Shown: positions 35,901-44,138, counted from the stretch's first letter. The stretch is 64,000 nt of DNA from Gracilimonas sp040904925 (GCA_040904925.1 JBBDSP010000025.1:124001-188000); one strand, 5' to 3'. Notes: generated from the sequence alone by a model not told the origin. Made by a program: numbers and translations.

Positions 35901-37213
35901 CTTGTGGTAATATGAATCAGGTGCGCGGTATAGTTCGGGTGATTGAAGGGCCTAAAGCAATCTTTGAGACTCCGGAATGGATACCTCCCGGACAAGAAGT
36001 TACCCTCGATGGTTCAGCTTCAACTGCTGAAGATGACTTCTCTTCCATAGAATGGGAAATTCAGGAACAATCAGAAACGATTACCAAACAGGGGCTAAGA
36101 ACTAGCCATACATTTATAGAACCCGGTGAATATCTCGTGACCCTCAATTTAGAGACAAACTCTTCCGCTGCTTGTAATACAGCAACCCTCACAAAAGCCA
36201 TCAGGGTAAATGCCCCGCCTGTCATAAACTGGGAACTTCCCGAACAAGTGGCCGCAGGCAGCGACTTAACACTGGATGCTATGGGATCGACAGACCCTGA
36301 CGGATATATAGAGAAATATAGCTGGTATTTTGATGGTGAGCTGATCAGTAATAACTCAGCTGAAATGATAAAAGCGATAGAGCCGGGATTCCATACCGTT
36401 ACTTTAGAGATAGTCGACAATTCACCGACTTCAAATAATACCGTCAGAGAAGAGAGAACATTTTTTGCCAATAATGCACCCAAACCAAGAATTTCCACTT
36501 CAGCGGTACGGTATGTTGGTGAGGAGATCTTTTTAAGAGCTAGTCCGAATCAGGACGAAGACGGTGATCCTGTAACTAATCAATGGGTCATAAATGGAAA
36601 TCCAATTGAGGGCTCGTCATTTATCCCCACAAAAGCGGAAAAACATTATATCACCCTATTACAAGATGATGGCCGAGGAGCTCCAAATTCAGTTGATTCA
36701 GCGATCGTTGAGGTCACTCCTAAAGATATCCCAAAAATAGATCCGGACTATCCACGATCTATCCTGGAGAACAGAGCCATTACTTCAAGGGAGCTCGATA
36801 TTCCCTCAGACTGGAGGTTTTCTGTGGATGGTAATTTCACAGACAGATGGATCGCAAATACGGCCGGTGCTGACAGCCTCAATCTATATTGGTTTCTTGA
36901 CGGTGAAGCTATTTGGTACAGGGCATTCCCCATCACCGTTAAAGAAGAACTCAGAGCTTCACAAGAAGAACAAACTATTCAGCTCGAATGGAATCCCATC
37001 AATCCTAAAACCATACTTGATGCTCCTGAAGTGAATAGAAATACTTCGGAAGTTAAATATACCTGGTTTCAAAATGGAGAGGTGATCGGATTTGGAGCTC
37101 AGCAGGAAGTACCGCTTAAAGAAGGTGAAAACAGGTTTACCGTATTGGTCGAAGATCTGAGGGTAGAAAATTCAGCACCCGTTGAAATAGACCTTATTGT
37201 TATCACGGAATAG
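32975..37213 (+). CDS. Giant secreted PKD-repeat protein
   Basis: 1412 residues with a Sec signal peptide (cleavage after SNAQ). From about residue 290 to 1260 there are about eleven PKD-like repeats, recognised by SYDxDG or similar, WxFGDG (YTWNFGDGTSATG, LLWDFGDGTIETG, VEWDFGNGETS) and the closing HxYxxxGxYxVxLxVxDN. Several repeats are degenerate (YEWFVNG, YSWYFDG). The ends are unique and beta-rich. There is no anchor, protease site or T9SS C-terminal signal that I can recognise. It is likely a long extracellular or periplasmic scaffold or adhesin, third gene of the kinase-FecR operon. Confidence 0.9.
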   Translation: MKQQFLKVFFSLIVISCWGFPSNAQELYLSISGERSSFSSGDSPSQYDIWIKPGNNTPNTKLQIFDAGLGGRADYRTINNTANTNTTFRLYSFDDVYTLSSNSPVKKDGSPTPIRALTAQNEDRFINKWVDLDGLSDRGNGYILRVTADNGDDVNNYKVRVTDQSGTELDRSAWEILLFDLSAGLYDLPADQALQIRPYQPQGTLQRFTISGEDESNAELLDRFGNWYPVNEALIPQTISEAENEWVFTINGSDEPVQNFTVYSENNPVLWHYDPIFIPFQKPDLSITPSPTLRCTVKPFELSSQRLSDQNLQSAIWEVNGSTLDTGISPTLSFTSRGNVSLNVRVPNDSFSFPDFWSVKQDILINEPPIARLDAEKTVIAPNEILTLSADNSYDLTGRSLNYFWFVDGQLQGTDPAFNFSASREGNHIISVRVNNGGDIPSCSNSQRQIRIQVDNDAAEEAGSDENVIVRRIEAPQITSKASVSFSYTSSGDVATDTSSSYTWNFGDGTSATGQNVTHTYSSTGTYQVELIIDDNMQRNNSIQTKEHTIVVNKFPEAGFEIPEIIAAKDSFRVDGSSSYDEDGAIVSYEWFVNGQSVATGPSPLISVDSPGENTISLKVRDNSGNEIAQAITSRTTRANHAPVLKWDISPEVIGPGDEVTFNASESYDPDGTIEELYWTFQDGTVVDGEEATFSFEESGVHYFTLTAVDNEGVSNSEISVEGTINVNHTPYIVTESVIRSNSLDINLDASDTYDADDDPLNFEWTLPDGSKRTETSFSWKAPEFGVHIFGLKVNDGQGLPNSKAEKTIRVLINRPVQAVVDSLILSCSGQTILFNSSQSFDPDGDPFNVEWDFGNGETSNRPNPSYVYDRPGIYGAKVTMSDGVSEKPTVTKIPVVVEGSPVAKMNLADADSTICVDTALEFDGSESLDPSGALPSLLWDFGDGTIETGPRIRHVFTQPGIFPVSLTVEGSGSITCGNMNQVRGIVRVIEGPKAIFETPEWIPPGQEVTLDGSASTAEDDFSSIEWEIQEQSETITKQGLRTSHTFIEPGEYLVTLNLETNSSAACNTATLTKAIRVNAPPVINWELPEQVAAGSDLTLDAMGSTDPDGYIEKYSWYFDGELISNNSAEMIKAIEPGFHTVTLEIVDNSPTSNNTVREERTFFANNAPKPRISTSAVRYVGEEIFLRASPNQDEDGDPVTNQWVINGNPIEGSSFIPTKAEKHYITLLQDDGRGAPNSVDSAIVEVTPKDIPKIDPDYPRSILENRAITSRELDIPSDWRFSVDGNFTDRWIANTAGADSLNLYWFLDGEAIWYRAFPITVKEELRASQEEQTIQLEWNPINPKTILDAPEVNRNTSEVKYTWFQNGEVIGFGAQQEVPLKEGENRFTVLVEDLRVENSAPVEIDLIVITE

Positions 37214-37228
37214 GAATCATACCTGACC

Positions 37229-38785
37229 TTATTTTGTGACTGCACATATCTGAGTTGCACATTTCATCCCATCCATGGCTGCTGATACAATTCCTCCGGC
37301 ATAACCTGCTCCTTCCCCACAGGGATACAGTCCTGCTATTTGTATATGCTGTAAGGTTTCAGGATCTCGGGGAATTTTGACGGGACTGGAAGTTCGTGAC
37401 TCAGGTGCATGAACCACGGCATCATTGGTGAGATAGCCTCGCATGCTTCTGTCAAACTGAAGAAAGCCTTCCTTTAGAGTTTTGTGAATGAAATCGGGTA
37501 GTACTGAACCCAGCTCTACAGAAGTGATTCCGGGAGCATATGAAGTATTGGGCAGATCTTTGGAAACATCCCCTTTAATAAAATCCCGTAATCGCTGGGC
37601 AGGAGCGGTTTGAGTTTTACCGCCTTCTTGCCATGCTTTTTGTTCAATAGATCGCTGAAACTCCATGGCGGCCAGTGGACCATATTTTTCGAAAGGCTTA
37701 AAATCCTCAGGACTTAGTTCCACCACGATCCCTGAATTTGCCGTAGAACGTGCTCGCCTCGATGACGACCACCCATTGGTCACGATCTCACCTGGAGCGG
37801 TTGCACAAGGCGCTATCACACCACCCGGGCACATACAGAACGAATATACCCCGCGATCTCCCACTTGCTTCACTATGCTGTAATTGGCCGGAGGTAAATA
37901 TTCTACGCGCGTCTCACAATTATATTGAATGGAATCGATCAGGGCTTGAGGATGCTCCACCCGAACTCCAACTGCCAGCGGTTTTAATTCGATCTCGATC
38001 CCTTTTCTATATAACAATTCAAATATATCCCGTGCTGAGTGACCTGTTGCAAGTATCACTTGATCAGCATGAAATTTTGTTCCGTCTTTAGCCACCACTC
38101 CTTTTATGGAAGAAGAATCAGTGATCAGATCAGTTACTCTAGTATTAAAGTGGATCTCTCCCCCATTTTGCAAAATGCATTCCCGCATATTCCCGATAAT
38201 ACCCGGCAGTTTGTTGGTTCCGATATGAGGATGAGATTCAACCAGAATATTTTTTACAGCTCCAAATCCTACCAACAGTTCCAACACTTTACGGACATCA
38301 CCCCTTTTCTTTGAACGAGTGTAAAGCTTTCCATCTGAATAGGTTCCTGCACCACCTTCCCCAAAACAATAATTAGAATCTTCGTTTACGATATGGTTTA
38401 CGTTGATGCCTTTCAGATCAGCAATCCGTTCTTTGGCATCTTTACCGCGTTCAATGATCACCGGTTTAAACCCTTTTTCCATCAGCTCCAGGGCAGCAAA
38501 TAATCCTGCAGGACCTGCCCCTATGATGATCACTTCTTCGGCATTATTTACATTGGGATAATCAGGTAGCGTGATCTCTTCCGGCTCATATGCTTCCCCG
38601 ATATACAATCGCACTTTAAGATTTACATAAGCCTGACGGGCGCGGGCATCAATCGAGCGGCGAAGGATCTCAATATGATTAATATCCTCGGGGACTAATC
38701 CCTCTTTTTCAAGAAGATACTCTTTAAGTAAATGCGGCTCTCCGGCAACTTCCGGCAGTACTCTGATCTGAAATTCTTTCTGCAT
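37229..38785 (-). CDS. FAD-dependent dehydrogenase, COG2509 family
   Basis: 518 residues, no signal peptide. A small N-terminal domain (1-80) precedes the dinucleotide-binding motif IIIGAGPAGLFAAL (GxGxxG at 89-94), then NYCFGEGGAGTYSDGKLYTR, a hallmark of this uncharacterised family, and a C-terminal GEGAGYAGGIVSAAMDG motif. The substrate is unknown. It is convergent with the PKD gene, 15 bases apart, and probably monocistronic. Confidence 0.9.
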   Translation of the reverse strand: MQKEFQIRVLPEVAGEPHLLKEYLLEKEGLVPEDINHIEILRRSIDARARQAYVNLKVRLYIGEAYEPEEITLPDYPNVNNAEEVIIIGAGPAGLFAALELMEKGFKPVIIERGKDAKERIADLKGINVNHIVNEDSNYCFGEGGAGTYSDGKLYTRSKKRGDVRKVLELLVGFGAVKNILVESHPHIGTNKLPGIIGNMRECILQNGGEIHFNTRVTDLITDSSSIKGVVAKDGTKFHADQVILATGHSARDIFELLYRKGIEIELKPLAVGVRVEHPQALIDSIQYNCETRVEYLPPANYSIVKQVGDRGVYSFCMCPGGVIAPCATAPGEIVTNGWSSSRRARSTANSGIVVELSPEDFKPFEKYGPLAAMEFQRSIEQKAWQEGGKTQTAPAQRLRDFIKGDVSKDLPNTSYAPGITSVELGSVLPDFIHKTLKEGFLQFDRSMRGYLTNDAVVHAPESRTSSPVKIPRDPETLQHIQIAGLYPCGEGAGYAGGIVSAAMDGMKCATQICAVTK

Positions 38786-38854
38786 ACTACAAAAGTAAGG
38801 AATTCAGAATTGCTATATGAATGATGAGGAAATTTAACTTTGATCCTCGGCCCT

Positions 38855-38903
38855 CGTTACGAAGCTCCAGCTTCGTGATGCAGTCCCGGAAGCTCCGGCT
38901 TCC
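38855..38903. repeat. REP doublet, 3' side of the RAYT gene
   Basis: Two adjacent palindromes, CGAAGCTCCAGCTTCG (38860-38875) and GGAAGCTCCGGCTTCC (38888-38903), are joined by a linker containing GCAGTCCC. The second ends 2 bases before the RAYT stop codon. The same order of hairpin, GCAGTCCC and hairpin occurs inverted on the other side of the gene. Confidence 0.8.
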
Positions 38904-38905
38904 AA

Positions 38906-39439
38906 TCAAATAATTCTCTGAATTTTAATTAACCCTCTCTCACCCATATAATCCCTCGCCGATGAATAACGCCAATCTTCCGCCCGTTCCACATAGCCTC
39001 TCTTCACTGGGTTATAATGCACATAATCAACTTTCTGCTTCAACATCGTGTCGGTTGAAATTTGCTTTGGGTGATAGCCTTCCTGCCACACCTGATATGT
39101 AGATTCCCGCTTCCCTCGTTTTCGTGAAAAAGCCAATTGTTTTAAATAGAGGTGGTTATTCTTTAATTGCAGGAAATCCAGTATTTGTTTAGCCGTGTAT
39201 GATTTAATGCTTTGCATGCAATTTTTCAAATCTTCATGCTCAGCAATGAGATGAAAATAATTTTCCATAATACACCATGCGTATACCTTTAGATTACTTT
39301 GAGATTGATGATACTTAAGGCTCTCTATAAAAAAAATCGCAATTTCAGGCTTCGAAAATAAAGGAAGTCCATGTACAAAGCTACTGGTGAGTAGATAAGG
39401 ATACCAAGTTTCATGTTGTTTATATCGGCTTCTTCCCAT
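38906..39439 (-). CDS. REP-associated tyrosine transposase (RAYT, Y1_Tnp) with altered HUH motif
   Basis: 177 residues from ATG 39439 (MGRSRYKQHETWYPY, matching the RAYT start; a TTG at 39472 is less likely). The Y1 transposase fold is clear: YPYLLTSSF, then AWCIMENYFHLIAEH, and the C-terminal DYVHYNPVKRGYV and WRYSSARDY. The HUH metal motif should read NHxH, but here it is Asn-Tyr-Phe-His (TAT where CAT is expected), so metal binding may be impaired. Such proteins act on REP hairpins, and inverted REP doublets lie directly on both sides. It is probably a domesticated or inactivated copy. Confidence 0.88.
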   Translation of the reverse strand: MGRSRYKQHETWYPYLLTSSFVHGLPLFSKPEIAIFFIESLKYHQSQSNLKVYAWCIMENYFHLIAEHEDLKNCMQSIKSYTAKQILDFLQLKNNHLYLKQLAFSRKRGKRESTYQVWQEGYHPKQISTDTMLKQKVDYVHYNPVKRGYVERAEDWRYSSARDYMGERGLIKIQRII

Positions 39440-39507
39440 CGTCTTTTTTTTAGTAAGAGCGATGAGAATCAAATTCCTTACAATAATTTTTCTGATTATG
39501 TAGCTCC

Positions 39508-39574
39508 GGTTTCTTAATCCAATCTCGGAAACCCCTGCTTCAGGGACTGCGTTGCTAAGCCGGAGCTTAGCAAC
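39508..39574. repeat. REP doublet, 5' side of the RAYT gene (inverted copy)
   Basis: A perfect 10-bp stem GTTGCTAAGC/GCTTAGCAAC with loop CGGA lies at 39551-39574. Read on the minus strand it is followed by GCAGTCCC and a weaker GAAGC..TTC hairpin, the same arrangement as at 38855-38903 but in the opposite orientation. It lies about 70 bases upstream of the RAYT start. Confidence 0.75.
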
Positions 39575-39651
39575 TAGGACGTCTCTATATTTTTTTCAAT
39601 GACAGGTTATTATATGTTATTATTATTAGCCTAAATAATTGAACTGAACAG

Positions 39652-40656
39652 ATGGCACTACGACTTATAAAAATATTACCACCAAATGGATTTGATGATC
39701 TTCAAAGTCTCATTAATGAGGATGATATTGTTGATTCCTGGATCGATAAGTCTGAAGGAGGTAGAACAGTCGTTAACCTATTGGCTGATGTTGAACTCAC
39801 AGAAAAGATCCTGGGAGATCTTGAAACAAGATTTACTGGTAAGGAAGATTATAGAATCATCCTGCTTCCTATCTCAGCATCACTTCCCACCCGATCTGAT
39901 GAAGACGAGGATAAAGACGAATCAGCTGATAATGATAAAGACGATAAACGGGTAAGTCGAATTTCGAGAGAAGAACTCTATGAAGAAATAAATAAGATCA
40001 GTGACTTTTCATGGGTCTATCTTGTATTAATAGCCCTTTCGTGTGTAGTCGCAGCAAATGGATTGATCCGGGATAGCGCGGCTATGGTAATAGGTGCAAT
40101 GGTGATCGCCCCCATTCTGGGCCCAAATGTAGGATTGGCTTTGGCAACTACCTTAGGAGACAAGAAACTACTCAAAAGGTCTCTCAAGTCTATTTTTTAT
40201 GGTTTTACACTTGGTATCAGTCTGTCTATTCTGATGGGGCTGCTTATTGATATTGATCCCGATGTTTCACAAATCAGCTCCAGAACCGTTGTAAGTTATG
40301 CGGATATTGCATTAGGTCTGGCTGCAGGGGTGGCGGGTTGCCTCTCATTTACAAGAGGGATCTCGGCCGCTGTGATCGGAGTTATGGTAGCGGTAGCTTT
40401 ACTTCCTCCGATGGTAGCCACCGGTTTACTTCTGGGAAGTGGAATGTATGATCTTGCATATGGAGCAGGATTATTAACGGTGACCTACATAATCTGTATA
40501 AATTTAGCCGGCGTGGTCACTTTTTTACTTCAGGGAATAAAACCGCATAGCTTCATTGAGCAGCGTGAAGGAGAAGAATTAAGCCGTTATGCCATTTATA
40601 TCTGGGTCAGCCTTTTAATTCTGCTTTCTGTTATTATCTATTTTGAATTCTTGTGA
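39652..40656 (+). CDS. DUF389 / TIGR00341 integral membrane protein
   Basis: 334 residues. The N-terminal about 115 residues are cytoplasmic, with an acidic low-complexity stretch (about 84-103). Six or so membrane helices follow, with the family motif RDSAAMVIGAMVIAPILGP and the second Gly-rich segment GISAAVIGVMVAVALLPPMVA. The family is widespread and uncharacterised. Its stop codon TGA directly abuts the stop of the convergent DUF5916 gene (TGATCA), leaving no terminator space. Confidence 0.9.
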   Translation: MALRLIKILPPNGFDDLQSLINEDDIVDSWIDKSEGGRTVVNLLADVELTEKILGDLETRFTGKEDYRIILLPISASLPTRSDEDEDKDESADNDKDDKRVSRISREELYEEINKISDFSWVYLVLIALSCVVAANGLIRDSAAMVIGAMVIAPILGPNVGLALATTLGDKKLLKRSLKSIFYGFTLGISLSILMGLLIDIDPDVSQISSRTVVSYADIALGLAAGVAGCLSFTRGISAAVIGVMVAVALLPPMVATGLLLGSGMYDLAYGAGLLTVTYIICINLAGVVTFLLQGIKPHSFIEQREGEELSRYAIYIWVSLLILLSVIIYFEFL

Positions 40657-42927
40657 TCAGCTTCGGATCAAATACTGAAATTTTATAAAGAATTCCCGGT
40701 TGGTCTGCCTGTAATCCCGGAATCCATTGTTTATTGAAGTATCAAAATCAGTAACATAATTCGTCATGCCGATATAGAATTTTGTAAAGGCATTGGCTTT
40801 GTAATAGACAAGCGGGTAGAATTGAAATTCACTATTAAAAGAATCGTACTCAGAAATAAAACGAAGAAATAATTTTTTTGTGAAATTATAGCGCGTATTC
40901 AACCGGTAGATATCGCCACTGTAAAATATTTCGTTACTATGTATATCCGAGAGTTTTGAATAATTATAGTCAAGGGACATCTGGAAACGCGGAGTGGGTT
41001 TTAAAGTAGCATCTGCTGAGAAACTGTATCCTGTGCCCAGTGTGGGGGTTCCCGAGCGATTTATATTTCGCCCTATTTCAAAGCTGGATCCAAAGGAAAA
41101 TACATCCCAGGTATTTGAGCTAAAGCTGATGGTACCCCGATATATATTTCTGAACATAATGCCCCTAAATTTCTCATCATTCAATGGAAGAAAATTCAGG
41201 TTCAAACTATTCTGTCCGCCCAGGCTGTTGTTCAACCTGACAAAAACGTAGCGTTCGTAAAAATTTCCAGCAGCATCATAGCGCCAGGTACCGCTTGTAC
41301 TTAAAGAACCTTGTGAAAGGATCCGGTTATCGGGATAGTAGGAAATGCTCTGACTGGCACCTATTTCACGACTATTGGTTTGGTTTATAAATCCATTCTG
41401 TGTTTGGAATGTGGGCGAAAATGACTTGTATTCGAATGAGAAGTCATAGTATTTCGCTTCGCGTGAAAACTCTGCATTTAACAAGGAGCCGTCATACTCT
41501 TCCCCATCAAAGCTGGCGTTATATCCGGTATCTCCAAAAGTTCGATTGTCTTCATGCAGCGCAGTATTATCTAATTCCTTGTTCATGGAATAGGCTGCCT
41601 GACCCCGAAAATAATAATTGGACGAAAGCAGCAGATCCCAATCCATGCTTCCCACATAATTATATCCGCTGCCATAATTTCGGGTCGTTAAAAGACCGCC
41701 GAACTGAGACTCACTCCCAAAATTATATTTAGCCCTTAAAACATTACTGTATGATTTCTCTTCGGTTTGAACCAAAGAACTCCGCTCCCTACCCGGAACA
41801 ATGAATGGCGTATTACGGTCATATGCAGATAAAAAGGCAATACTGTAGCTGTCATTCTTTTGCGTGTATTTTGCAGCCGCCAGAGGGTTATTGATAGTCC
41901 GGGAATAGTACAGATCTTCCCGGGTGCTGAACAGGTCTGAACCTTTTACAAAGAACGGACGCTTTTCGGAAAAATAGAGTGCAAAGGTCTCGTTTACACT
42001 GATCTGGGCAGCATCGGTTTCAACCTGACTAAAATCGGGATTAACCACTGCTTCCAAAGAACTTGAGGAAGAGGGCGAATAAGAGATACTTCCTCCTATT
42101 TTAGCTTCCGGGGACTGGTTATTTAGTCCTGAATTTCGGTCTGTGGGATCATTTATGGCTGCGCTTTGAGTGGCTGCTGCATAGGGTAGAATTTCTATCG
42201 TTTTTGAGCTTTCTATACCCTTAATATTGATCAGTGATCCGCTTTGGCAGAGCAGGCAGGGATTATCCAGTTTCACATTCGTCCATGATAATTGATACCT
42301 GTTTTCGCGGGGATAATTCCGAATAAATTGTATAGCCCAATTCTGAACATCCCGATCCGGAAAATTAAAGCTTTTAAAAGGAACCTTCATAACGGCCGTA
42401 TATCCGTCCTCAGTGATATTTGCAGCCGAATACCACAGGGCATCAAAATTAAAATCTTCTGAGCTGGCCGTCCTTGTGGCATCCATTTGAACACCAAGCG
42501 GATTCACCACAAATTCGTAGGCCTCCTGATTGTTTGCATAGGTATCGAGGATCACTCCCACATAATCATCCCCGAAAAAACCATCCCGATCGGTTATATT
42601 CGCCCGGATCTTATCAGGTTCAGGGTCTTCACTTTTAAATCCTATATAAATATGGGTTTTACTGTACAGTACTTTTACTTCCGTTGGCACCGGTGCAGGC
42701 CGTTCGTCATTGGGCTGTCTCTGATGATATAACTGGGTAGCGGGAGCCTGCCCCCAGTAAGGATGATCCATCAAACCGGTAAGATCAAAATCTTCTTCTA
42801 TTTGATGTGGTTCATAGGAGAACTGATCCAGATAATCAGGAGCCTGAGCATTCAGATCACATAAAAATCCGGCTAAAAAAATAAAAAATAAGGCTGATGC
42901 TAAACTGCGTTTTGTAACAATGGGCAT
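40657..42927 (-). CDS. DUF5916 outer-membrane protein with N-terminal CBM9-like domain
   Basis: 756 residues from ATG 42927 (TTG at 42942 rejected). A Sec signal peptide ending in LNA is followed by a CBM9-like beta-sandwich (about 40-245, including TEVKVLYSKTHIYIGFKSED and GDDYVGVILDTYANNQEAY). The DUF5916 beta-barrel follows, with VNPDFSQVETDAAQISVNETFALYFSEKRPFF typical of the family (shortened here: FSEKRPFFVKGSDLF). It is probably an outer-membrane carbohydrate- or metal-linked protein of unknown role. It is monocistronic. Confidence 0.88.
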   Translation of the reverse strand: MPIVTKRSLASALFFIFLAGFLCDLNAQAPDYLDQFSYEPHQIEEDFDLTGLMDHPYWGQAPATQLYHQRQPNDERPAPVPTEVKVLYSKTHIYIGFKSEDPEPDKIRANITDRDGFFGDDYVGVILDTYANNQEAYEFVVNPLGVQMDATRTASSEDFNFDALWYSAANITEDGYTAVMKVPFKSFNFPDRDVQNWAIQFIRNYPRENRYQLSWTNVKLDNPCLLCQSGSLINIKGIESSKTIEILPYAAATQSAAINDPTDRNSGLNNQSPEAKIGGSISYSPSSSSSLEAVVNPDFSQVETDAAQISVNETFALYFSEKRPFFVKGSDLFSTREDLYYSRTINNPLAAAKYTQKNDSYSIAFLSAYDRNTPFIVPGRERSSLVQTEEKSYSNVLRAKYNFGSESQFGGLLTTRNYGSGYNYVGSMDWDLLLSSNYYFRGQAAYSMNKELDNTALHEDNRTFGDTGYNASFDGEEYDGSLLNAEFSREAKYYDFSFEYKSFSPTFQTQNGFINQTNSREIGASQSISYYPDNRILSQGSLSTSGTWRYDAAGNFYERYVFVRLNNSLGGQNSLNLNFLPLNDEKFRGIMFRNIYRGTISFSSNTWDVFSFGSSFEIGRNINRSGTPTLGTGYSFSADATLKPTPRFQMSLDYNYSKLSDIHSNEIFYSGDIYRLNTRYNFTKKLFLRFISEYDSFNSEFQFYPLVYYKANAFTKFYIGMTNYVTDFDTSINNGFRDYRQTNREFFIKFQYLIRS

Positions 42928-43084
42928 GAATAATTCCAACAACTGACGATTATTAATTCGGCCTAAAATACACGGTTTGCAGGGTGATATTTTATAAAAG
43001 TTGTTTCAAGTGTAAGAGATCATATCCCTTTGTTACTTTGGCTTATATTTTGCTCTCACTGTTTAACCAGGAGGTACTAAGTGA

Positions 43085-43153
43085 CATTCCTACGGGACTA
43101 TGGGAACAAAGGTAATAACCCGAAACCAGCAAATGGCCAATTCTGCGTTTAAA
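43085..43153 (-). repeat. Left degenerate inverted repeat flanking the toxin-antitoxin pair
   Basis: On the minus strand this segment contains, in order, TTTAAACG (43146-43153), GGTTTCGG (43120-43127) and TAGGAATG (43085-43092). The same three 8-mers occur in the same order on the plus strand at 43958-44010, with the first nearest the toxin-antitoxin genes in both cases. The spacers differ in length (18 and 27 bases here, 6 and 23 on the right). Confidence 0.5.
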
Positions 43154-43171
43154 TCGAGGTTTTAGCCCGAT

Positions 43172-43573
43172 TTACTCTTTTAAAATATCCCAAAATCCTC
43201 TTGGTGAAATAATCTTGATTTGGGAGATATCTTCTGAAAGAACCAATAGATCTTTATCACCAGTAGCTAAAATATCAGCTTTTGCCCTCAATGCTGATTC
43301 CAATATCCATCGATCATCTTCGTCTCTTACTTTTACTTCAGAAGGTTTGTCTGGAATTGGTTCTATTTGATGTTTTCGTAGAAATAAAAGGGTCTTAGAA
43401 ACTTTATCCTGTGGAACGTTGAGTTTTTTAATCAATACCCGTTCTAATTCACTTAAAACAGCTTCTCCAGTTATTAATTGGTGGTCTGCAAGAATAACTT
43501 CAAGGAGGTCGGCACATAATCCTCTTGCAGTGAAAGCACTTACCAAAACGTTTGTGTCAATAAAAATTTTCAT
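43172..43573 (-). CDS. PIN-domain toxin (VapC-like ribonuclease)
   Basis: 133 residues from ATG 43573. The PIN acidic residues are in place: Asp6 in IFIDTNVLVSAF, Glu in VLSELERVL, the Asp cluster in VRDEDDRWIL and GDKD in ILATGDKDLL. It is therefore a Mg-dependent endoribonuclease of the putative-toxin COG1569 branch. It is preceded by a ribbon-helix-helix antitoxin in the same orientation, with an unusual 84-base gap holding a hairpin that covers the toxin's GGAG ribosome-binding site. Confidence 0.92.
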   Translation of the reverse strand: MKIFIDTNVLVSAFTARGLCADLLEVILADHQLITGEAVLSELERVLIKKLNVPQDKVSKTLLFLRKHQIEPIPDKPSEVKVRDEDDRWILESALRAKADILATGDKDLLVLSEDISQIKIISPRGFWDILKE

Positions 43574-43628
43574 GATACACTCCAAGCCAAAAATTGAACA
43601 ATGGGATGTTTAGTTTTTGGAGTGCACC
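43574..43628 (-). promoter_or_regulatory. mRNA hairpin covering the toxin ribosome-binding site
   Basis: In the antitoxin-toxin transcript GGTGCACTCCAA (template 43617-43628) pairs with TTGGAGTGTATC (template 43574-43585), giving 12 continuous pairs including two G-U. The 3' arm contains the toxin's GGAG ribosome-binding site and ends immediately before its ATG. The 31-base loop is AT-rich. This would repress toxin translation unless opened, for example by ribosomes translating the upstream antitoxin. The pairing is seen; the regulation is inferred. Confidence 0.65.
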
Positions 43629-43657
43629 GTGAGACCAAACATTCAAAAAAATAATGC

Positions 43658-43876
43658 TCACGAAACTTCACGAAAAACATCTTCATCGGTGAGCCATCCT
43701 TGTGCTTCCCCATAGGGTAATAGTTCTTTACGTAGCTCCTGAAAAGACTCAATTGATAATTGACGTTTTAAAGCTTGACGGACCAACTCACTTTTTGAGC
43801 GCCCGGATTTTTTCGATGATTCTTCAAGAAGTTGTTCCAATTCTTTGTCAATTCGAATAGTAAGAGTAGTGTCCAT
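43658..43876 (-). CDS. Ribbon-helix-helix antitoxin
   Basis: 72 residues from ATG 43876. The N-terminus TTLTIRIDKELEQLLEESS followed by SGRSKSELVRQAL is a standard RHH DNA-binding fold. The C-terminal tail (about 45-72, with LLPYGEAQGWLTDEDVFREV) would wrap and neutralise the PIN toxin encoded next. It acts as antitoxin and autorepressor. The two genes do not overlap, unlike most RHH/PIN pairs. Confidence 0.9.
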   Translation of the reverse strand: MDTTLTIRIDKELEQLLEESSKKSGRSKSELVRQALKRQLSIESFQELRKELLPYGEAQGWLTDEDVFREVS

Positions 43877-43957
43877 AACAGTAGAGTTATTAAATTGTTT
43901 TACAATGTAATACAACTTTAACGGACGGGCAATTTATTTATTTGGAACGGTATGGCC

Positions 43958-44010
43958 TTTAAACGGCGCGGGGTTTCGGAGTAGTATAACCAGCTGGGTC
44001 GTTAGGAATG
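43958..44010 (+). repeat. Right degenerate inverted repeat flanking the toxin-antitoxin pair
   Basis: TTTAAACG (43958-43965), GGTTTCGG (43972-43979) and TAGGAATG (44003-44010) occur in this order, matching the minus strand of 43085-43153. It lies just upstream of the antitoxin promoter region. Confidence 0.5.
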
Positions 44011-44073
44011 AGCTGGCGAACTATGCCGAATTATTTTGATAAAGAAAAATCAATTGTTTAGGGGAAACCTACT

Positions 44074-44138
44074 ATCAAAACCGAATCCAGCCTTTGTCTT
44101 CCAGCCATTGTATTAGGGCAGGCAGGAACGTGATGGAA
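44074..44138 (-). pseudogene. Duplicate 3'-end fragment of the MMPL/RND gene
   Basis: This 65-base stretch matches 52175-52239, the last codons and stop of the intact RND gene, at 62 of 65 positions, in the same orientation. On the minus strand it reads SITFLPALIQWLEDKGWIRF then stop; the intact gene has Asp instead of Gly. Two of the three differences are silent third-position changes. Similarity ends abruptly on both sides. It brackets the curli locus together with the intact gene. Confidence 0.92.

Noticed and set aside
42960..44010. Possible integron attC sites around the toxin-antitoxin pair
   Set aside because: The flanking motifs are inverted rather than direct, and I could not identify the R'/R'' core pattern of attC with confidence; no integrase gene is in the window.
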